From positions 1 to 47,469 of the IMG/VR virus record IMGVR_UViG_3300023174_000258: a DNA stretch of 47,469 nt; one strand, given 5' to 3'. Made by a program: the position numbers and the translations under genes. Positions 6,755-13,758 of this stretch are shown one piece after another. The notes under the pieces are model-generated. The model saw nothing but the letters and a program-made list of their open reading frames with translations, was not told where the DNA came from and made no database searches. The stretch's first letter is position 1, and each line of letters starts with the position of its first letter. The stretch is from a virus.

Positions 6755-7594
6755 CTTAACTTTACTTAATAATCTTTCTAAAGGTACGCCAGATGCAATT
6801 TCTTCCACGGTCCACTCGGTATGTACAATTTTTTCAAACCATTCAGATCTATCTGGAAGGATGAGTTCATTAATTTGGTCTAGGCTCGATGAAACTTCAT
6901 AGGCCAAACTGGAATGGTCGGTAAGTACTGGTGTGCCATTTAAAGCTGCTTGTACAGCAACACCACTATTATAGTTGATCACTGTAGAATAGTCAAAATC
7001 TAAGTTGTATTTGTCATAGGTATTGGCGATTTTAGTAGGCACGCTCATAAAGACGTTTTTTCCTGTAAAATTTCCAATATAAAATCTTGGATGTGGACGA
7101 ACTACAATAGGCCTATCAGTATGCTGTCTTATTTTTTCTATTTGTTCCGTAACCCAACCACGTACATTCAATGGCGATGTCCATTGTAGACTATTTTCAT
7201 GTTGTGCTGCAATTAATATAGGTGCATGATGATCAATTTTTTTATAAACTAACTCGATACCTAATTTTTTTGCTCTAGTTGGATCTAAATTTTCCTTATT
7301 GGCGTATTCACCATATTTTGTAATATTGTTTAGGGCAACTTTCCAAGTTCTTCCACGATCCAATGCACCTACTTCAATTATAAAAACAGGTTTTCCTTGT
7401 TTTCTGTAATGCTCGTAGACTAACTGATTTTTTTGCATCCTTCCTTGCCACAGTACGCTCCAAATTAAGGCGCAATCTGCTGTCATGCTGTTTTCTATAG
7501 GTATGATGTTAAATTTTTTGCAACTATCTAAAAAACTTTGCCAAATTGAGTGAGATTGTTGAGCAGTTTGATTGGGAAAATAGGATATATACAT
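6737..7594 (-). CDS. Capsule/Kdo-transferase-like glycosyltransferase (285 aa)
   Basis: A 285-aa protein with the two-domain look of GT-B type capsule polysaccharide enzymes (KpsC/KpsS-like). The N-terminal half has ADCALIWSVLWQGRMQKN and FIIEVGALDRG. The C-terminal half has ILIAAQHENSLQW, VTEQIEKIRQHTDRPIVVRPHPRF (the 'RPHPR' of this family) near residue 168 and INYNSGVAVQAALNGTPVLTD near residues 206-226, the usual sugar-nucleotide binding region. It probably transfers a sugar to phage or host glycan in the cytoplasm; the substrate is unknown. It is the leftmost of five glycosyltransferase-like genes and is divergent from the next one, sharing only 16 bp between start codons. An ATTAAATA box (7609-7602) just upstream differs from the late consensus by one base but would leave almost no leader. 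Confidence 0.6.
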   Translation of the reverse strand: MYISYFPNQTAQQSHSIWQSFLDSCKKFNIIPIENSMTADCALIWSVLWQGRMQKNQLVYEHYRKQGKPVFIIEVGALDRGRTWKVALNNITKYGEYANKENLDPTRAKKLGIELVYKKIDHHAPILIAAQHENSLQWTSPLNVRGWVTEQIEKIRQHTDRPIVVRPHPRFYIGNFTGKNVFMSVPTKIANTYDKYNLDFDYSTVINYNSGVAVQAALNGTPVLTDHSSLAYEVSSSLDQINELILPDRSEWFEKIVHTEWTVEEIASGVPLERLLSKVKLTQLV

Positions 7595-7610
7595 ATATTA
7601 TTATTTAATC

Positions 7611-8408
7611 TTGAAAATACCACCTTTTGAGGGAAAATTCCCTGACTCTGATGTTTGTTTTTATGTGGCTGCTGACGAAAATTATTTCAATCAGCATGCC
7701 AAGCCCTTGATTGGTAGTATTAGGCAATATTTTTCATATCCCATACATTTTCATTTATACAATCCTAGTGATGTATCAAAAAAATGGTGCGATGTTAACA
7801 ATATCAGTTACAGTTATGAAGTAGTTGACGTGAAAATTGTAGATCCTGCATTTGAGATTTATCGTAGTATGCCTATTGATTTAGAATTGCGTAGACGACG
7901 CAGTAAAATGATCAAGCCTGGTGAAAATGTTGAACGAATTCGTAATGAGTTGATGAAAACTTATTATGCCTGTACTAGATTTGTAAGATTGAGTGAATTA
8001 TTAATCAAACCCACTTATGTTATTATGTTAGACACTGATAGTTTGATCAGAAATCATTTTGAGTTACCAAGCAAAGAGTATGACATACATATTTACGAAA
8101 AAAATCATCGAAGTCACGTAAATTATATTCAACATCTTGCCAGTACTATATTTTATACTGGAACTGAAGGTAGCTTTCGTTTAATTCAAGATCATACTAG
8201 ATTAATCTTAGAAGAATACAGTAAAGACAGTTTATATTGGTTTTTAGACCAAGAAACGTTAGATGTTGCCATACAAAAATATGCTAAACAACCGTTATCG
8301 TTAAGTTATGTAGATTTCGACATGAAAGAAATCAGCAGTATATGGTGTGCTAAAGGGCCTAGGAAGAATTTGCCTGTTTGGTTAAAAGAAATTAAAAAAT
8401 ATGTTTAA
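7611..8408 (+). CDS. GT-A fold glycosyltransferase-like protein (265 aa)
   Basis: A 265-aa protein beginning with a TTG codon (MKIPPFEGKFPDSDVCFYVAADENYF). It has the pattern of GT-A transferases: an N-terminal strand CFYVAADENYF, HAKPLIGSIRQYF, then YVIMLDTDSLI with a DxD-type metal/nucleotide motif (DTD near residue 143). A C-terminal FLDQETLDVAIQKY segment resembles GT8-like enzymes. The only plus-strand gene of the island, it overlaps the next gene tail to tail by 4 bp. The start is uncertain: there is no ATG until the RSMPID segment near residue 85, which would remove the first strand. An AGGA lies at 7582-7585, so a rarer start codon nearer to it (7593-7599) is possible. Substrate unknown. 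Confidence 0.6.
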   Translation: MKIPPFEGKFPDSDVCFYVAADENYFNQHAKPLIGSIRQYFSYPIHFHLYNPSDVSKKWCDVNNISYSYEVVDVKIVDPAFEIYRSMPIDLELRRRRSKMIKPGENVERIRNELMKTYYACTRFVRLSELLIKPTYVIMLDTDSLIRNHFELPSKEYDIHIYEKNHRSHVNYIQHLASTIFYTGTEGSFRLIQDHTRLILEEYSKDSLYWFLDQETLDVAIQKYAKQPLSLSYVDFDMKEISSIWCAKGPRKNLPVWLKEIKKYV

Positions 8409-9310
8409 TCTCTTTCTATAAGATCAACTCTATTATGAGGCTGATATACCATTTTAAAAAATTTAGACTGTATACTATCCAAAGTGGCTACATTTAAATC
8501 TAAATTGTTAACTAACTCTTTTGCATAAAAATCTAATTTTTCTTTAAGGTCAACATCTTTAACTTGACTAAGCCACATGTCTGTTAAGTAATCAAAATCC
8601 CTCACATTATGATAATCCCAGTCAGTTAAGTTAGTCATGTAACAACCTTGCCTAGCACCCATCATGGCCCATAATCCATTATCAACATCACTGCCAATAT
8701 TACACCAAATCATTAATCTATGTAAGTTTTTCCAATGTACTCCTTCTTTTACAGTGACTTTGGTTAGCTTGGCTCCTCGATCAAGACTCATTTTTACGCC
8801 TTCCCTAAATCCTGCTCTCCATGCTTGAAAAGGTGTGGCATTGTTATGCACATCACTATAACAACCATTCATTTGAATATATTGGTTGTCCCAACAGAAA
8901 TCAACTTGCCCTATACTATCTTTAGGATCAGCATTTTCGTGTGTACGCATGTTCATGACAAAATCTACAGTCCAACACTTCAATCCGCCATTGCCATACA
9001 TTAGGCCATTGATAATATTATAACCACTCCAACTGATCACGCTGTTTTCTAAATTAGGATATTTGGCAATATCTATTTCTATGTTTAGAAAATCTGAACG
9101 AATTATATTGTCACCATCTACTGTGGTAAATCTTGGTGTTTCACTTAGTTGAGCACAAGCTTTGTGAGCACTATCACTACCTTTGACACCATGCACACGT
9201 TTAGCCCAAGGAACTTTGGTCAATAGGTCTGCATAATTCTTCTCTGCATTGGGTTCGTCATAACTGAGATATATGATATCATAATCGAGTGGTCTGAATA
9301 GTTTTGTCAT
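8405..9310 (-). CDS. GT-A-like nucleotide-sugar transferase family protein of T4-like marine phages (301 aa)
   Basis: A 301-aa protein. The N-terminus LDYDIIYLSYDEPNAEKNYADLL leads to KRVHGVKGSD, HKACAQLSET and RFTTVDGDNII, where DGD (near residue 66) is in the position of a GT-A DxD motif. The centre (VISWSGYNIINGLMYGNGGLKCW, then AFQAWRAGFREGVKMSLDRG-like text) and the LTDWDYHNVRDFDYL tail are blocks I associate with a conserved protein family of marine T4-like phages, often left as hypothetical. It is the last gene of a five-gene minus-strand operon and its start overlaps the previous stop (ATGA). Sugar-transferase function is inferred from the GT-A-like N-terminus and the neighbours. Confidence 0.55.
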   Translation of the reverse strand: MTKLFRPLDYDIIYLSYDEPNAEKNYADLLTKVPWAKRVHGVKGSDSAHKACAQLSETPRFTTVDGDNIIRSDFLNIEIDIAKYPNLENSVISWSGYNIINGLMYGNGGLKCWTVDFVMNMRTHENADPKDSIGQVDFCWDNQYIQMNGCYSDVHNNATPFQAWRAGFREGVKMSLDRGAKLTKVTVKEGVHWKNLHRLMIWCNIGSDVDNGLWAMMGARQGCYMTNLTDWDYHNVRDFDYLTDMWLSQVKDVDLKEKLDFYAKELVNNLDLNVATLDSIQSKFFKMVYQPHNRVDLIERD

Positions 9311-9972
9311 ATTTTTGTTCTAATATATTGATATTTTTCAAAGATTTTTCTTGCATACAAACTAACCCTGACTTCATCTTTATCTATTTGATCAAACGGT
9401 AATATGCAATAATAATTATTAATTAACTCGTTCATAGGAACTCGTAATGTCTTATAAAGTACGTTAGGGTCATTAAACTCTGTAACATAGATTTCATAAG
9501 TTTGATCAAAATATAATTTTTTATTACGTAATGATTGAGCTAAATTGCCGTTAATATATATTTTCCAACAAGTTTCTGCGTAATCTTGTATAATAGTAAT
9601 ATCATTCGTTGGATCATATTCTAACGGTATACTAGTGTCTATTAACGGGGAGAATTGAAATATTACATCATGAATGCTTTGTAATATTTCTTCCTGCTCA
9701 TCTAATCTTATAAATGTATAATCCTTAGCATCTGGACTAAAAATAACTTTATAGTTGTTTATAACATCCGAGCCTTCCAATAAACTTTTAACTTGACTAA
9801 ATGTTACAGTAACAGATGGCAATGTTTGCTCATTGGCCACATTAGATATACCTTTTATTTCGCCAGTATCAGGTTCATAAAAAACAAATCTAAAATCATC
9901 TGTTTGATTAATTTTATTACTGTAAGATTTTAAATCCTCTTCAGTAATGTCCCATTCTACTTGTAACAGCAT
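9307..9972 (-). CDS. Hypothetical protein in glycosyltransferase operon (221 aa)
   Basis: A 221-aa acidic, strand-rich protein. Near residue 30 it has FRFVFYEPDTGEIKGISN, a phrase that recurs in phage structural proteins. The middle has SVTVTFSQVKSLLEG and DYTFIRLDEQEE, and a C-terminal region (WKIYINGNLAQSL to VRVSLYARKIFEKY) looks like a small beta-sandwich. No catalytic motif is visible. It sits between two glycosyltransferase-like genes, abutting one and overlapping the other by 4 bp. It may be a virion or adhesin-like protein that is glycosylated, or a partner of the enzymes. This is a guess from position. Confidence 0.5.
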   Translation of the reverse strand: MLLQVEWDITEEDLKSYSNKINQTDDFRFVFYEPDTGEIKGISNVANEQTLPSVTVTFSQVKSLLEGSDVINNYKVIFSPDAKDYTFIRLDEQEEILQSIHDVIFQFSPLIDTSIPLEYDPTNDITIIQDYAETCWKIYINGNLAQSLRNKKLYFDQTYEIYVTEFNDPNVLYKTLRVPMNELINNYYCILPFDQIDKDEVRVSLYARKIFEKYQYIRTKI

Positions 9973-10815
9973 TTAAGTTATTCCTGTAATTTTTTCTAAT
10001 TGATTTATTATATGATCTGTTAAAAAACTATATTCTGTATAATGGAATAATCCCCGTTGTTGATAATTACCTATTTTAAGTTCACATTTTTTATCAAAAT
10101 ATGCACCAATACTATCCTGCCAAGATTCTGTAGGACTCTCCCAATTTTGAATCATTGGTTTCATATGCGTAAAAGTTATAGGTGAATTTTTATGACTAAC
10201 TTGGGTTTCGCAATCTAAAATTTTAGCAGCTAAACTAACAGTAACATCCATACTGGGCAACTTAGGGTAATTTATATTGACATACCGTCCATAAAACAAT
10301 TCCCAATTATTACTAATATCTTCGACCCAATTAAAGTATTCTTTGGCAAAATCGCTTTTTTTAAAATAAGCAGCACCAAAGTAAAAATTTGGTAAGTTAT
10401 TACTATCAAATGTTTTCCTGTAATATCTTCCAGTTACGATTTTTCCTCTGTAATCTAATACATCACTGGTTAAAAATAAATCATAATTTTTTAAATATTC
10501 CCACCAAATACTTAAGTCAGAAAACGCCAACATGTCTGCGTCTAATACAATGGTTTCGTCATATGGACTACAGTGATAGAGCTTCCATCTGTCTTCTGTC
10601 TTAAAAAACGTAGTTATTTTATTTCGATCACGCCACGGAACTGGAATAATTTGGTCGAATACTAAACGATATTTTTCAGGAATTTTATTGTCAGTAATCA
10701 AACTTATACTAGTGTCGGGCATATGATTTTTTATACTTAAGGCCAATGCATAAGCAGATCTTGTATATTTTTTTAACTTAGCATCTTCGGCAAAGATAAG
10801 AAATCCTTTAGACAT
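9973..10815 (-). CDS. GT-A fold glycosyltransferase-like protein (280 aa)
   Basis: It opens with MSKGFLIFAEDAKLKKYTRSAYALALSIKN, the strand-helix start of a GT-A fold, then SISLITDN. A DxD motif follows in YDETIVLDADMLAF (DAD at residues 92-94). NLPNFYFGAAYFKKSD, DVTVSLAAKIL and a C-terminal HMKP segment follow, as in GT8-like enzymes where a late His completes metal binding. The start MSKG-LI-A and the PYDET-VLDAD block are shared with the next gene (PFDETLVIDCDY), so the two are tandem paralogues. This one lacks the large insert. It overlaps the paralogue by 8 bp. Sugar and acceptor unknown. Confidence 0.65.
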   Translation of the reverse strand: MSKGFLIFAEDAKLKKYTRSAYALALSIKNHMPDTSISLITDNKIPEKYRLVFDQIIPVPWRDRNKITTFFKTEDRWKLYHCSPYDETIVLDADMLAFSDLSIWWEYLKNYDLFLTSDVLDYRGKIVTGRYYRKTFDSNNLPNFYFGAAYFKKSDFAKEYFNWVEDISNNWELFYGRYVNINYPKLPSMDVTVSLAAKILDCETQVSHKNSPITFTHMKPMIQNWESPTESWQDSIGAYFDKKCELKIGNYQQRGLFHYTEYSFLTDHIINQLEKITGIT

Positions 10816-12448
10816 TTAATTCCTCGTTTAATAGTCTGCTAATACTGAATTTATTCATCACATGTACATTGATACCCTTAGTTTTTATAACGGTATATTC
10901 TCCACGATATTTTTCTTTTTCAACTAAAAATTTCATCTCAGTATCAAAGTGTTCAAGTAGTATATCTTTGTCAATGGTATAGTACAATTTTCCTGGTAAA
11001 TCATGTGCCCATGTACCGCTTTGATAGCCATTCATAACATGTATAGCAATACTAAAAGCAAAATCATTCCTATATAATCCTTGCTCAATTTGATAGATAT
11101 ATCTATAATAATTCCAGTTTTCTTGTATATGACCTAAATAATTAAAAAAGATTTCTGTATTTTTATTTTTTCTAAAAAAGAACACAGTAGCCCAATAAAA
11201 ATCGATACTTTTATCACTTAAAGTAATTAATCTTGGATCGTGTCTATAACCACTAAGATCTACTGCTTGTTTATGTATTAAAAAATCATGAGGCTGTTGC
11301 CAGCAATATTTTAATATGTCATTATTAATTAAATAATCACAGTCGATTACTAATGTTTCATCAAATGGGCTCAATTCAAAACTTTTAACACGAATATCAT
11401 TTTTAAATCTTAGTTTTTTATGAGTCATGGCACCGTCAAAATATTGACGATATTGGGGGGTGGTATCATAAACTAAAAATCTTTCTTTGGTGTCTTCCCA
11501 TAAATCATATCTAATTTTATCTTTGTTATTTTGTGAGAAATCGTAATTAATTAATGACATCCATAAAACTCTTTCATGTAATATTATATCACCTTTGGTA
11601 AATTTGGTTAACTCTGTTAATTCTTTAATGTTTTTTAAAACAATATCATATTGATATGAACTGAATTCTTCTTTTTCTTCATATGAAGTATGACACCTAT
11701 ATAAAGTGTTCTCATGCCAAACGTGTTGTCCTACTAGATATGGTAGATCGGGATACCACTTGTCAATGTCAATACCTTCATAAACTCTAGTAAAATTTTC
11801 TTCAATTTTATAAGTTTTTTCAATGTCGATATTACTTTGAATATTACTCATCCATAAAGTACGATTAGATAGAACAATGTCTCCTTTGATTATTTCTTTG
11901 ATAAACTCACTATCTTGAACATTGTCGATTAATGAAATGTATTTGTCTTTACTAAAATTTTCTCCTTCATTATATTGTATTGCACACCTATATAATGTGT
12001 TTTCATACCAAACATGTTGACCTACCAAGTAAGGCAAATTAGGATACCATTTGTCGATGTCAATACCTTGATAAACTGGTTCGAAATCCTCTTGATTGAA
12101 AGTATAAGACTCTTCTACATGAAGTTCGACAACGTCAACAACGTCAACAACTTCAGGGCCCTCGTTAACTTTACACCATATGGTGCCGTTATAAAATGCT
12201 AAACTTCCCACAGGATATTGCCACGTTGGTGTCCAAGGAGCAACTTCTGCTTCTCGTACAACTTTTATAACCATATCAACATCATCTTTATAGTTAGGGT
12301 ATTGTTGGTACAACCAATCAGCACTGTCTGTGACTAAGGCCACAGGAATATCCAAATATTGCTTTACTCGTCTTGCAGCATTTAATGCCAATTTAGCATA
12401 GTCAATCTGCTCATTGTTTAGAGCATAGATTAAGACACCTTTGCTCAT
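10808..12448 (-). CDS. Glycosyltransferase with large inserted carbohydrate-binding-like repeat region (546 aa)
   Basis: The two halves of a GT-A transferase are separated by about 250 residues. Residues 1-65 (MSKGVLIYALNNEQIDYAKLALNAARR, VALVTDS) and 325-546 (YFDGAMTHKKLRFKN, LSPFDETLVIDCDYLINND with DCD at 369-371) match the smaller paralogue downstream. Between them lie five related short units with consensus G-x-x-[VAI]-x-x-x-x-x-[LIV]-[WY]: VGSLAFYNGTIWCK (80-93), VGQHVWYENTLYRC (142-155), KGDIVLSNRTLWMS (188-201), VGQHVWHENTLYRC (239-252) and KGDIILHERVLWMS (285-298). Units 2+3 and 4+5 form a 97-residue tandem duplication. The W/Y-rich pattern resembles carbohydrate-binding modules of the chitin-binding (CBM5/12) type. 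Binding the acceptor glycan is the likely role. The reading frame is intact throughout. Confidence 0.65.
   Translation of the reverse strand: MSKGVLIYALNNEQIDYAKLALNAARRVKQYLDIPVALVTDSADWLYQQYPNYKDDVDMVIKVVREAEVAPWTPTWQYPVGSLAFYNGTIWCKVNEGPEVVDVVDVVELHVEESYTFNQEDFEPVYQGIDIDKWYPNLPYLVGQHVWYENTLYRCAIQYNEGENFSKDKYISLIDNVQDSEFIKEIIKGDIVLSNRTLWMSNIQSNIDIEKTYKIEENFTRVYEGIDIDKWYPDLPYLVGQHVWHENTLYRCHTSYEEKEEFSSYQYDIVLKNIKELTELTKFTKGDIILHERVLWMSLINYDFSQNNKDKIRYDLWEDTKERFLVYDTTPQYRQYFDGAMTHKKLRFKNDIRVKSFELSPFDETLVIDCDYLINNDILKYCWQQPHDFLIHKQAVDLSGYRHDPRLITLSDKSIDFYWATVFFFRKNKNTEIFFNYLGHIQENWNYYRYIYQIEQGLYRNDFAFSIAIHVMNGYQSGTWAHDLPGKLYYTIDKDILLEHFDTEMKFLVEKEKYRGEYTVIKTKGINVHVMNKFSISRLLNEELNV
11549..12067 (-). 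repeat. Tandem 291-bp (97-aa) duplication inside the glycosyltransferase
   Basis: Two direct copies, 291 bp apart, encode GIDIDKWYP-[ND]-LPYLVGQHVW and then KGDI-[VI]-L units. The first 60 bp of each copy are nearly identical at the DNA level (compare 12000-12067 with 11709-11776), while the second part has diverged more. The second copy is cut shorter, ending near residue 300. This points to recent duplication or gene conversion of a binding module. Confidence 0.75.
12130..12151. repeat. 9-bp short tandem repeat within the glycosyltransferase insert
   Basis: About 2.4 copies of the 9-mer CAACGTCAA, encoding V-V-D-V-V-D-V-V on the minus strand. It lies in the linker between the first binding-like unit and the 97-aa repeats. 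In-frame expansion or contraction would change linker length without breaking the gene. Confidence 0.65.
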
Positions 12449-12792
12449 TGAGTCAATGCCTCTACACTTCTATTCTTTTTAAGTAATTGATAATCATTAT
12501 AATAACTGTTTGAAGCAATAAAATATTGATCAATCACATCATCTAAAAATTGTTGTAAATTACTTACTCTAACAGGCAAGTCATTGTCATCGATTACCAC
12601 AACGTCAGTGGTATTACCCATATCTATCAGAGTTTTAAGGAAAGTGATGAGGTCTTTAGTGATTGTAAACGTGCCACCGTTTTGGTAGTAAACACAATCA
12701 GTATGATATTTTTCTTTTAAAGCTCGTTTTTGATTGTTTAAAGTTACCATAAAATTGGCAAACTCTAGAGCCTTTTCCAGTCTTTCATCCAT
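12445..12792 (-). CDS. Conserved-type hypothetical protein (115 aa)
   Basis: A 115-aa mainly helical protein, MDERLEKALEFANFMVTLNNQKRALKEKY, then GGTFTITKDLITFLKTLIDMG, a strand pair VVVIDDNDLPVRV and a helical C-terminus. I recall close relatives in marine T4-like phages with no assigned role. It is first in the glycosyltransferase operon, overlapping the next gene by ATGA. GGGAG lies 6 bp before the ATG, a good ribosome site that fixes the start. Promoter elements in the 54-bp gap upstream are weak. Confidence 0.6.
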   Translation of the reverse strand: MDERLEKALEFANFMVTLNNQKRALKEKYHTDCVYYQNGGTFTITKDLITFLKTLIDMGNTTDVVVIDDNDLPVRVSNLQQFLDDVIDQYFIASNSYYNDYQLLKKNRSVEALTQ

Positions 12793-12846
12793 AGAAACTC
12801 CCGCAGTGTATATTAATTATCTGCTAAGAATCAAGGTTAGAAAATT
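12793..12846 (-). promoter_or_regulatory. Weak candidate promoter region of the glycosyltransferase operon
   Basis: The gap holds a minus-strand TTGATT (12834-12829), 16 bp, then TATACA (12812-12807), a poor sigma70 match. No T4 late box is present. The operon may instead be transcribed by read-through from the fibre genes upstream. Confidence 0.25.
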
Positions 12847-13734
12847 TTATGCTATTACTGAGCCGGTAATGGTGGGAGCAAGAACTTGTACATATGATCC
12901 TGTGGCACGATAATGTTGAACTCGACTAGTAGTTGTGCCATCGACGTTTTCGTCAGTTGTATTAAGTCCGGTATAATAGTTACCTGCGTCATTATAAGTA
13001 ATAGTGAGAGTTAAAACACTAGCCGTTCCTGTACTATTATTGGCCACATTACAATATGCTTGAATGCTAAAAATATTGTTTGTATAAGTAAGTCCACTAC
13101 TGGTATAAGTTAAAATTGTTTGATTTGAGCTAGTTAAATTATACCAACCTATGCTTGTTCCGCCTGCTCCTGCTGTTGTAGCAGCATAACCAAATTTTGC
13201 AGTGCCAACTGTGGTAAAAATACTATTCCAAGCATTGCCTTTAGTACTAGTTTGACCACTAATGCTAGGTATTACTCTTATTTCCCCGCCTGCATTAAAA
13301 AAGTATCTTGCATCGTTGGCTGAAGCAAAAGTTACTGTAACAGTATGAGTTCTTGCTGAATTCCATCCAGTCATTGTAGGTGCAACACCATCGATGGCAG
13401 TGGCTTGACTGGTACTTAGGGTAAATCTTGTGCCACTTAAACTAGTGGCTTGGCTAGAGTAGGTACTCCAATCACTGGCCGTAATGCTGCCCCCAGCAAC
13501 TACACTAGGTGCTGTACTGGCTGCATTATTTTGATGATAGGCAATTTTATCTAAGTCAGTTTTTAAATTTTGCATCTGACTGGCTGTTATAGTATTACCT
13601 ACTGCAACTTGCGCAGAGCTTACTGATTGACCGTACCCTGTATTACCAGACCCAACACCTAACACATTGGCCACATTCGTTTGAATTGTGTTATAATCCG
13701 ATGCTAAAATTGAATTACCAGTGCCAATAGTCAT
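12847..13734 (-). CDS. Putative tail-fibre or other virion protein (295 aa)
   Basis: A 295-aa Ser/Thr/Gly/Ala-rich protein without charged clusters. Its first 80 residues repeat one phrase: GNSILASDYNTIQTNVANVLG, then VGNTITASQMQNLKTDLDKI, then AGGSITASDWSTYSSQ, that is three [GN]-x-I-[TL]-A-S-[DQ] units. The rest is strand-rich with aromatic repeats (TLTITYNDAGNYYTG). This is the look of a small fibre tip or decoration protein. A perfect late box (TATAAATA at 13758-13751) and AAGGAAAGGA precede the ATG, so it is transcribed late on its own even though the large fibre genes lie just upstream. It could recognise the host surface. Confidence 0.6.
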   Translation of the reverse strand: MTIGTGNSILASDYNTIQTNVANVLGVGSGNTGYGQSVSSAQVAVGNTITASQMQNLKTDLDKIAYHQNNAASTAPSVVAGGSITASDWSTYSSQATSLSGTRFTLSTSQATAIDGVAPTMTGWNSARTHTVTVTFASANDARYFFNAGGEIRVIPSISGQTSTKGNAWNSIFTTVGTAKFGYAATTAGAGGTSIGWYNLTSSNQTILTYTSSGLTYTNNIFSIQAYCNVANNSTGTASVLTLTITYNDAGNYYTGLNTTDENVDGTTTSRVQHYRATGSYVQVLAPTITGSVIA

Positions 13735-13750
13735 TTGTTATTCCTTTCCT

Positions 13751-13758
13751 TATTTATA
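13751..13758 (-). promoter_or_regulatory. T4-type late promoter box for the 295-aa fibre-like gene
   Basis: Minus strand TATAAATA, 17 bp before the ATG at 13734, followed by the ribosome site AAGGAAAGG. It overlaps the stop codon of the preceding fibre gene. Confidence 0.65.
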
